From NCBI GenBank assembly GCA_964017185.1, contig OZ024870.1, positions 23,583,621-23,647,620 of the forward strand: a stretch of 64,000 bases of DNA. The letters run 5' to 3'. The stretch comes from Rugalucina vietnamica. Lineage: Eukaryota; Mollusca; Bivalvia; Lucinida; Lucinidae. The notes under the pieces were generated by a model, which was not told where the DNA came from, searched no databases, and worked only from the letters and a program-made list of their open reading frames with translations. Each line of letters opens with the position of its first letter. The first letter of the stretch is position 1. The translations under genes were made by a program, and so were the position numbers. Positions 56,776 through 64,000 of the stretch are shown piece by piece.

Positions 56776-57276
56776 CAATTATATTGCGTTTTCGTGCGGT
56801 CTCCGTATGGTGACCCTACGATGTCCCTACGATTCTGCAGCTTCCTGCGATCTCCGTAGCCTCTACGATTTTGTAAAAGTCCGCACTTTTACAAATGTTT
56901 AAAAATCGTAAGAACGTGGCCCGTAGTAGCATTGCTGTGGCGCCGTACAGAGAAAAGGTGATGACCCGGGGACGAAAATCGTCTGGCAGTCGTATGGAGA
57001 CCGCAAGGGCTCAGTCAGAAGGCAGGCTACTGGACTGCGTACGGACATTGTACGGGCTCCTTACGATCTCCACTCAAAGTCTGCGGAGGCCAGGTACGAT
57101 TACCGTACGGTCTCCATGCGGTTTTGTCTCAGAACGTCGACGAAAGCCAGAGCAAGAAATCGTACGATTAACCACAGATGTCGTAGCACTCGGTCCCCAA
57201 CGATGTCTGAAAAATCGTCGGGAAAATTGCAGACCAAAATATCGTACGGCAATCGGGGCAAATGTAACTTAGGCAT
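56776..57276 (-). mobile_element. element G, copy 2, one end missing
   Basis: Rich in CTACGAT, GTACGG and CGTACGATT; ends CGGGGCAAATGTAACTTAGG, like the tip of 8392-8946. The other tip seems lost where a family B MITE begins. Confidence 0.65.
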
Positions 57277-57354
57277 AAAATATTCATTTTTTTACTTTGA
57301 AATATTTACTGTGAATTGGTATATGGTTGGTCTCTTATAAACTTGTATAAGCCT

Positions 57355-57552
57355 GACGTCCTTTAATGGGACATGAGCAAACAGTCGATAGCCACAGATG
57401 TGACGCCGCGTATTGCGGTGTCCAATCTTGGGCTATTCTGTTTGCTTAAAGGAATTTCATATTCAAGTTCACATTCAAAACCATTCCTCATAACCATAAA
57501 ATGAATGTGGACTCTATAATGATGAATCTATTCGTCATATATGGGTTAATGA
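57355..57552 (+). repeat. interspersed repeat O, copy before gene P exon 2
   Basis: GGGACATGAGCAAACAGTCG, GACGCCGCGTATTGCGGTGT, CTATTCTGTTTGCTTAAAGG, AATGTGGACTC and ATTCGTCATATATGGGTTAA. It ends six bases before the acceptor AG of exon 2. Confidence 0.7.
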
Positions 57553-57558
57553 TTTCAG

Positions 57559-57642
57559 GACAGCATGTAACTATTGGGACATGTGTGAGAGGGACATTAC
57601 AGCACCACCGAATTGTGGACAATGGCCATGGTGTAGAAATTT
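57559..57642 (+). CDS. gene P exon 2: six-Cys module, first part
   Basis: 84 nt, phase 2-2; acceptor GATTTCAG, donor AATTT|GTAAGT. It reads TACNYWDMCERDITAPPNCG then QWPWCRN. Counterpart of the gene M exon 48323-48415. Four of the six cysteines lie here. Confidence 0.85.
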
Positions 57643-57742
57643 GTAAGTAATGTCTTCATGTCTTTGGTTTTGATCACGGTTTTGTTTTGGGGCCGCGATC
57701 TTTCTTTGAGCACCCAAAGACTTCACATCTATTTTGTAGCCG

Positions 57743-58020
57743 TTACGAAAACTTGCCCATGCAATAAACAAAGATTTTTTTGAGCTTTAAAAATTGAAAA
57801 ATTTCAGATGAAAAAATTTGATATTTTTCTTATTTTTGCTCAAAACATAGATTGTGGGTACAAGTTAGAACCGCCTCGGCGAGGCGGTTCTAACGAGTAC
57901 CCCCAATCTATGTTTTAGAGCAAAAATAAGAAAAATAGGTATACCCCTACATACCCCAGTTTTACTGTATAAAAGTGGGGTTTAAGGGGGTATATATTGC
58001 ACGGACTTGTTTTCCTGATG
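57743..58020 (+). mobile_element. MITE family A, full-length copy
   Basis: GTTACGAAAACTTGCCCATG to GGACTTGTTTTCCTGATG; perfect GAACCGCCTCGGCGAGGCGG centre. In intron 2 of gene P, 100 bp after exon 2. Confidence 0.95.
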
Positions 58021-58222
58021 ATAAAACAGAACATTAGATTTAATCCATGCAGTGATTTTCTTCCTAAAACGTGTTAGGTCATCTTGCATATTTTACAAAA
58101 TATATAAATGACTTTTTTTTATTGCGTCTTTTCCTGATCATTGCCTACTTGTACCGTTTTACTATAAGAATTTATTAGAGGTAAATTCTTATAATCTAAG
58201 ATACGGCTCCGCTCTTTTTCAG

Positions 58223-58260
58223 CACTGTTACTATCCCATGCCGAAAAACAGAAGAATGCA
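58223..58260 (+). CDS. gene P exon 3: 38-nt micro-exon
   Basis: Acceptor GCTCTTTTTCAG, donor TGCA|GTAAGT. It reads (F)TVTIPCRKTEEC and shifts phase from 2 to 1. Same length and phase as the gene M micro-exon 41932-41969. It supplies the last two cysteines of the module. Confidence 0.85.
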
Positions 58261-58314
58261 GTAAGTCATTTCAGATATATAATACCTTGAAGAAAACCCT
58301 ATAGGGAAGTCACT

Positions 58315-58583
58315 CTGTTTCTTTGGCCCTTTTCAAAATTATGACATACTGCAAATTAATTACACTAGTTTCGATGATTTTCATGTACGCCGCCATTAAA
58401 CTATATTACATACTGCAAATTAATTACATTTCATGTACGCCGCCATTAAACTTTAAAATATAGTTTAATGGCGGCGTACATGCAAATCATCGAAATGTAA
58501 AATATAGTGTAATGGCGGCGTACATGAAAATCATCGAAATGTAATTAATTTGCAGTATGTCATAATTTTGAAAAAGGCCAAAG
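58315..58583. repeat. perfect-type hairpin element in gene P intron 3
   Basis: TTATGACATACTGCAAATTA and CATGTACGCCGCCATTAAAC on the left pair with GTTTAATGGCGGCGTACATG and TAATTTGCAGTATGTCATAA on the right. The CATGTACGCCGCCATTAAAC block is duplicated in each arm, so it can fold in more than one way. Confidence 0.85.
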
Positions 58584-59081
58584 GCCGAAACGTCAATAAA
58601 TATAATTTTATCTTTTAGCTCAGCGGCTGAGCCGTCACATGCTAAGTCTGGTGTCGCCAATCGGGACTGTATGGCAAGCATGTTGCAGGATGTAATTATG
58701 AGAGACAACTAAAAATACATGTAACTGAAAATAAATAAAACTGAAAATGCATACGTTATTGCGTTGCTTAGCGACGGTTCACACCCGTGTGGTTCTATGA
58801 ACACACCAACAACCTGGAAACTTCTGGCCTGTTTTACAGTACACAAATACGTGTATGTCAACAGAAAGCGATTCAAAACGCTATTTCAGTTTATTTTTGT
58901 GATTATTGACATTAGTTCTCCGCGTCCACGAAACGTTCGCTGCTGGGCGACATAAAGTGTATGATATGATTTTATAAGTATTTTCCTAAGAGCTGCTAAT
59001 GTCAACGTTTAAAAAATACTGTATATAGTGCAGTACTTTGTTTTTGAATAAACCCCGTTCCTGGAATAAAAATGTTAACTA

Positions 59082-59330
59082 TTACGAAAACTTGCCCATG
59101 CAATAAACAGAGATTTTTAAACGGAGATTTTTTAACAGAAAATTTTTGATATTTTTTTTATTTTTGCTCACAACATACCGAGGTGGTTCTAACGAGTACC
59201 CACAATCTTTGTTTTGGAGCAAAAATAAGAAAAAACTGGTATACCCCTGCATACCACAGTTTTACTATATAAAAGTGGTGTATAAGGGGGTATAATTATA
59301 TTACATGTACACGGATATGTTTTCTTAATG
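59082..59330 (+). mobile_element. MITE family A, copy lacking the left centre
   Basis: TTACGAAAACTTGCCCATGC to GGATATGTTTTCTTAATG. The left half of the central palindrome is deleted (CAACATACCGAGGTGG). Confidence 0.9.
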
Positions 59331-59510
59331 TAAAGTTATGTAAAATGAAAGAAATACAAAATTGTTCCTCTTCCATAGGAATGTTTGCGTAATAGCTTAA
59401 AGTACTCGCGTTGTAAGCCAGAGGTCTCGTCTCCACATGACCAACTATTTTAAAACTGTTGAATGGTACATTAAAATATAAGATCAACCAGCCTATATAA
59501 TACTATGAGT

Positions 59511-59665
59511 TAACATGTCCATGAAAGGTACAGCTCAAACACCCAACTATTATATAGTAAATACAAGGCATATAATATTTTCTTATTTTTGATCTAATAT
59601 AAACATGGTGGGTACTAGTTAAAATCCTCCCGCTTTCAATGTCTTGAACGCAAAATAAGTATATA
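59511..59665 (-). mobile_element. MITE family A, degenerate inverted copy
   Basis: TAACATGTCCATGAAAGGTA, TATATAGTAAA, GGTGGGTACTAGTTAAAATC. Confidence 0.6.
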
Positions 59666-59741
59666 TCTTTTTTTTCAGTGGAACATGATTTTTTTTTTAC
59701 CAAATGAAAATAATACACTGTATGACATGAGTTTTATTTCA

Positions 59742-60020
59742 TTACAGAAATGCCCATGCAATATACAAATACTTTTTTCAGCCGAAAAAATTGAACATTT
59801 CACTGGAAAAAAAATGATATCTTTAATATTTCTACAAAAACATTAATTATGGGTACACGTTAGAACCGCCTGCCCGAGATGGTTTTAACGAGTGCCCGCA
59901 ATCTAAGTTTTGGAGCAAAAGCATTAAAAATAGCCATACTCCCGCATACCCCAGTTTTGCTGTATAAAAGTGGAATTTAATTAAAGGGATATACATGTAT
60001 GTTACACGGAAATGTTAATT
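59742..60020 (+). mobile_element. MITE family A, copy abutting gene P exon 4
   Basis: TTACAGAAATGCCCATGCAA to TACACGGAAATGTTAATT. Centre changed (CCGCCTGCCCGAGATGG). The element runs to within about 10 bp of the exon 4 acceptor. Confidence 0.85.
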
Positions 60021-60028
60021 TATTTCAG

Positions 60029-60175
60029 CTGAGTCGTGGGGTGAGTGGTCGTTCTGTACTAGGCGATGCGGTGGAGGTAGACAATTCAGAACAGGCGTAT
60101 GCAGGGGAGACAATTGTCAAAGGATTATCTCTGGCTCGCAGCCATGCAATACCGCTCCTTGTGGTGGCGGATTGA
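60029..60175 (+). CDS. gene P exon 4: first TSP1 domain
   Basis: 147 nt, phase 1-1; acceptor TTTATTTCAG, donor TTGA|GTAAGT. It reads (T)ESWGEWSFCTRRCGGGRQFR, TGVCRGDNCQRIISGSQPCN and TAPCGGGL. WGEWSFCTRRCGGG is a standard TSP1 opening, and PCNTAPC closes it. Gene M's counterpart (39799) is longer by a Thr/Pro tail. Confidence 0.95.
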   Translation: MSRGVSGRSVLGDAVEVDNSEQAYAGETIVKGLSLARSHAIPLLVVAD

Positions 60176-60593
60176 GTAAGTTCTGTGCATTGTGTAACAG
60201 TTAACGTTCATCGTTTTCTCTATTTCTAGAATTGCATAACGCGCCAGTGTTGTTTTCTATGAATTAAACCAATCTATAAATATGTGTAAGCTCTTAGACC
60301 CTGGTGGCAATTTTCAGTGTTTCATTATCAAAAGTTTAAACTGTGGACAGTATATGAAATGTGCTGTTCATGTACAATTAATGCATTTGTCCTGTAACTT
60401 AACAACAATAACAAAATCATTGTTTTTATGTTTTATCATTTTTAGGCTGATGTTTTAATAATACGAAATACAGACTTTAGTTTTTTACCCAATCATATTT
60501 GATAACTATGCTTCCTTCTTGAATTACACACCAGTAGGTCGAGCGCCAGGCCCTATGACGACCCGACTTAAAGATGTTCACTTTAGTTGGTTG

Positions 60594-61190
60594 GGGCCGG
60601 AGCTTTCTTGTCTGTTGCTTGGTCAACCGGGATCCAACTGGTGTTTTTCTTTTGCTCCGGAGTTAGTAAGTTATTCGGCGCCCAGGGATCTCCATCGTCG
60701 GGTAGCTTGCTGAATCTGTTGAGTCTTCGTTTTTGATTCATCATGGTGGTTACCATAATTAATTTGTTTTTTCTTAATGATTCATTGACTAGTTAGAGAT
60801 TCACCACGAGGACCGAACAACTAACTAAATATTGTACACCACTGTAGTAGCTGAGGATGAGGTTAGGCGCCCGTAAAACTAGTTTAGGCCCCCAGTATTT
60901 TTATATTACTGATCGTTCGGAGGCGATACTTCTGTAGTTGGTATACGTGTAAACGTATTATGCTTTGGCGTTGAATTTCTGTGCTGTTTGTACCTTTTGT
61001 GCGTTTTCATATTTAAGTTAAGTTTGGGTAACTGAGTTGTCGCCTATTGGGAAGTAGCTTACGGTATATTCTCTTTGTCATGATGATAAGCACCTAATTG
61101 GTAATTTAGTTTTTTCCCCACTTTGGTTTTTGGAGTGGGAATTTCTTTCTGATTGCGTCAGTCCCTGATCATTGCCTCACTTTTACCTTT
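60594..61190 (+). repeat. interspersed repeat N, copy 2
   Basis: Matches 50-645 block by block (TTTTGCTCCGGAGTTAGTAA, GGCGCCCAGGGATCTCCATC, TTCATTGACTAGTTAGAGAT, CTGATCATTGCCTCAC). In intron 4 of gene P. Confidence 0.75.
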
Positions 61191-61658
61191 GGCTCGGTTA
61201 CATACTGATGTTTTCTAGCAATTCATATACTTAACCAAAGTTCCAACGCACATAGTAATATTTTGTTTAATATTTTCAAAAGTCCTCAAATTCGTTGTAT
61301 GCTGAAAATAATTATTTTTAAACAGAATGCTGAAATTCTTTTGCAATCGGTAAGTGCTGTCGAAAATAATCGAACCTTTTGTGACACCGAATAATCGAAC
61401 CTTCATTCGAAAAATCGGAAGATGCTAACATAAAACAATAAAATTGATAAGCCGGTGAAAATCGCAATTCAAGGCCAAAACCATGATCTGTACAATAATT
61501 TTAATGAATTTGAGTGAAAAGTACAACACAAATTAACATGAAAGTCATTTTTTTAATCGAAAGTAAGCGCCTCAAAAAGACTTGTAATAAACAATTTAAT
61601 ATCTTAAGGATCCAGATTGTTGTTTCTTACACAGTCAATTAGCATTTCACTGTTTTAG

Positions 61659-61838
61659 TTCAGGGGCGGTGGTCTGACTGGGGCCCGTGGTCCTCTACGT
61701 CGTGCTCTGAGACTTGCTGTGGTGGGACCTACACTATGTCACGATCAAGGACTTGTAACAGCGAAGATAGAGACTGCGTAGGCCAGAGCTCAGACACTCG
61801 AAACAACATGCCATGTGGGATGACATCCAACTGCCCAC
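61659..61838 (+). CDS. gene P exon 5: second TSP1 domain
   Basis: 180 nt, phase 1-1; acceptor CTGTTTTAG, donor CCAC|GTAAGT. It reads (I)QGRWSDWGPWSSTSCSETCC, GGTYTMSRSRTCNSEDRDCV and on to PCGMTSNCP. WSDWGPWSSTSC, ETCCGG and the SRSRTC strand define TSP1. The doubled cysteine CCGG is shared with gene M's second TSP1. Confidence 0.95.
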
Positions 61839-61880
61839 GTAAGTACTGACAATATTTTTTGATTAACCTTGTTGTCCTTT

Positions 61881-62114
61881 GAGCCGCCTCGTGGGAAAAC
61901 CAACAATGTGGCTTCCGAACAGGTCTGACACAAACTGGGTTGTACAAGCACAGAAGCAGGCTAGAAGCTTGAAATTTTGGAGTTAAGTAGAGGAGGAATT
62001 GTACTATCCAAGTAGCGAAAACAAAGGCGCTGATCAGCTTCGCGGTTACCGCGAAGCTGATCTGCGTCTTTGTTTTCGCCTATGCAGATTGTTGGTTTTC
62101 CCATGAGGCGGCTC
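61881..62114 (-). mobile_element. MITE family B, full-length copy
   Basis: GAGCCGCCTCGTGGGAAAAC to CATGAGGCGGCTC; flanks CTTT and ATTT; loop GCGGTTACCGC. In intron 5 of gene P, 40 bp after exon 5. Confidence 0.9.
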
Positions 62115-62528
62115 ATTTTTCTTTCCTGCCTGGTTTCTAAGTTGGAGTTTGGAATTTAATGGCATCTATATCTGACTATTCTGTTTTACTTTACGCATTG
62201 CAATTGCGCAGAACTTGACCACGTGTTGTCACCCAATTTAATGGTTTTGCCAAGCACAGGCATTTTACTGTCTGAAGCCGTTAAATTTGTTGCATGGTTT
62301 AGTCTAGTTTCTTTGACCATGCCGGCTGAAATATATCCGTTAATCAGACATTTTGACTAAAGACATGTCAACGCGCTTGAGCACTTGGCCCTTAAACAAT
62401 GTCTAAAGCAAGTAGAAACCCCATCTCTGATATTAATTACAACCAGCTGTCGCGAGAGTAAAAATAAACTAAAGCCACGGGGCGAAGCTGGTCACGCGGA
62501 GAAGACAATAGACATTAAAGAATCCATG

Positions 62529-62798
62529 ACGAAAACACGCCCATGCAATATACAGAGATTATTAAAGTTGTAAAAATGACAATTTTTTGTAGATTTTTCT
62601 TTAAATTTTTCTTATTTTTGCTCAAAACATAGATTGTGGGTACACGTTAGAACCGCCTCGGCGAGGCTGTTCTAACGAGTACCCACAATCTATGTTTTGG
62701 AGCAAAAATAAGAAAAATAGGTATACCCCGGCATACCCCAGTTTTGCTATATAAAAGTGGGGTTTAAGGGGGTATTTATTGCACGGACATGTATTTCA
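62529..62798 (+). mobile_element. MITE family A, copy ending at the gene P exon 6 acceptor
   Basis: ACGAAAACACGCCCATGCAA to GCACGGACATGTATTTCAG. Where other copies end CATGTTTTCCTGATG, this one reads CATGTATTTCAG, and the AG is the splice acceptor of exon 6. Confidence 0.9.
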
Positions 62799-62799
62799 G

Positions 62800-62975
62800 T
62801 GAGTTGCTCAGGTGAAGAGATGTCCACGATATTCGGAGACCCATGTGGCGTGTGCAGTACCAGATTTTTCGCGTGTGCTGGAGATGATATGCCGGTTGAA
62901 CTGGAATGCCCCGCCTCTACCTACTGGAGCGAAGAGAACAAAACATGCCAGGCGATGTCAATGTGTGACGCTTAA
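62800..62975 (+). CDS. gene P exon 6: CBM14/peritrophin-A-like domain and stop
   Basis: 176 nt including TAA. It reads (L)SCSGEEMSTIFGDPCGVCST, RFFACAGDDMPVELECPAST and YWSEENKTCQAMSMCDA. Spacing C-S-T-R-F-F-A-C-A-G, then C-P-x5-W-x-x-E-x-x-x-C, matches peritrophin-A chitin-binding modules. Counterpart of gene M exon 14415-14581. Chitin binding is inferred. Confidence 0.9.
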
Positions 62976-63655
62976 CTCAGAATCTTTTTACCATCGCCGG
63001 GATCAGAGGAATATTCGTGCGTGATTCTGTAAATATGTGTCTAGAACTTTCCAATATTTTTTTATCTGTAAGCCTGCCAATAATCTTAACCTGAATAATG
63101 CTTAATTGTTTTGTTTGGATACTGGTATTTGCCATGATCTCTTATGACCGTTTCGATTGCCCATGTCTTCCGAATTATTTGGGTTGTCACTGATACAAGT
63201 ATTCAATTATACATTTCGAACAATCTCAATCATTAAAATTAACTCTTTGTCAAATTGTTTTTTTTTTGTTCTCCAAACGCACGTGCTGTTGCTATATATA
63301 AGTACCGTATATTCGAATGCATTTGCAATATATACACTAGAAACAATTATGAAGTTACATGTACAAATAACTGAATAAGAAATAAGTCATTTTGTTGGTT
63401 GAAAACCAACCTACCATCGCCATCTCTTACACATTTTGGTCAGATTTCCTTATAAGAATTAGAACTTAGATGCAGCTCAGGAGATCATAATGCAGTGTGT
63501 ATGAAATGGACATCTGAATGGAGGATTGGTAGAAATGCGCCTAAATGTGAAATATCATTCACAGTTTTAGAAGATTCGTCTTATGTTTGATCCGTTTAAG
63601 GTCACCGTTATCAGATGATTAGAACGACTCTTATTTAGAATAGTTTGCTTGGACG

Positions 63656-63661
63656 AATAAA
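63656..63661 (+). terminator. poly(A) signal of gene P
   Basis: AATAAA, 680 nt after the stop codon, followed by a T-rich stretch (GCTGTTTTCTTCAATTG) typical of a downstream element. Confidence 0.55.
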
Positions 63662-63814
63662 GTATATGCAATTTAAAATTGAGCTGTTTTCTTCAATTGC
63701 CTAGTGACAGAAATCACATAATACTATCACCCTATATACCCGTGATTCTCAAGGCGCTAGCTGATGTAACATCACAGAACACTTGACAAAACGGTGTGTG
63801 CTGATTGATAAAAA

Positions 63815-64000
63815 GGTACGAGTAGGCAAAGATCAGGAAAAAGCGCACTCAGAAAGATTCAAACTCCAAAATCCGAGGTGGTAAAAAACAAAATTAACAA
63901 TCAGGTTCTTATACTCTGAAAACATATCGTAAGCCGAATGAGCAGCTATTTTCCCAATAGTTGGCCACTCAGTTACCTAAACTTAACTAAACATATGAAA
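63815..64000 (-). repeat. interspersed repeat N, inverted copy at the window end
   Basis: AGTAGGCAAAGATCAGGAAA, CTCCAAAATCCGAGGTGGT and TTGGCCACTCAGTTACCTAA are the reverse complement of 470-640. It runs off the window. Confidence 0.75.

Larger units (their letters stand above)
56287..62975 (+). other. gene P: six-Cys / TSP1 / TSP1 / CBM14 secreted protein (gene span)
   Basis: Six exons join in frame: 56287-56357, 57559-57642, 58223-58260, 60029-60175, 61659-61838 and 62800-62975; 696 nt, 231 codons plus stop. All introns are GT-AG. The product has a signal peptide, an unrecognised six-cysteine module, two TSP1 repeats and a peritrophin-A-like chitin-binding end. It is a short paralogue of gene M, lacking the EGF array, and points away from it. 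An AATAAA lies 680 bp after the stop. Confidence 0.9.

Overview
The window looks like nuclear DNA from a marine invertebrate, most likely a bivalve mollusc. It is AT-rich, its genes are split into small exons with GT/AG splice sites, and it is packed with short hairpin-forming inverted-repeat elements, tRNA-derived SINEs, CR1/jockey-like non-LTR retrotransposon pieces and microsatellites. Nothing bacterial or viral is seen. The host group is inferred from the repeat style and the gene family; no ribosomal or mitochondrial marker is present.

Two protein-coding genes can be built exon by exon. They are paralogues in divergent (head-to-head) orientation. Gene M (minus strand, exons from 48415 down to 14415, about 34 kb) encodes a secreted-type protein with, in order, a six-cysteine N-terminal module, a thrombospondin type-1 (TSP1) domain with a Thr/Pro linker, an EGF-like domain, eight calcium-binding EGF domains, a second TSP1 domain and a C-terminal peritrophin-A/CBM14-like chitin-binding domain. 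A ninth cbEGF exon has decayed. Its signal-peptide exon was not found. Gene P (plus strand, 56287-62975, six exons, 231 codons) is complete: signal peptide, the same six-cysteine module, TSP1, TSP1 and the same CBM14-like end, without the EGF array. All exon phases match between the two genes, and both contain a micro-exon of exactly 38 nt. The domains suggest extracellular proteins that link chitin to other matrix components, for example in shell, cuticle or gut matrix; that role is inference.

Layout. 1-9500: interspersed repeats, a 3.8 kb foldback element carrying a dead reverse transcriptase, a 2.5 kb composite flanked by inverted minisatellites, and two SINEs. 9500-14400: minisatellites, SINEs, MITEs and one doubtful small ORF. 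14400-48420: gene M, whose introns hold most of the repeats, including a 2.3 kb non-LTR retrotransposon (29.5-31.8 kb), a ~180-bp satellite (34.4-35.6 kb) and a 3.27 kb near-perfect palindrome (44.3-47.6 kb). 48420-56290: the intergenic or 5' region shared by the two genes, with MITEs and a miniature LTR retrotransposon (TRIM). 56290-63700: gene P and its poly(A) signal. 63800-64000: an inverted copy of the repeat that opens the window.

Two MITE families dominate. Family A (~275 bp; 19 copies or pieces) has a central palindrome of GAACCGCCTC/GAGGCGGTTC type and ends of GAAAACNTGYCC type. Family B (~235 bp; 15 copies) has GAGCCGC termini, a 4-bp target duplication and an internal hairpin whose arms show compensatory changes. 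Two family A copies end at or a few bases before splice acceptors of gene P.
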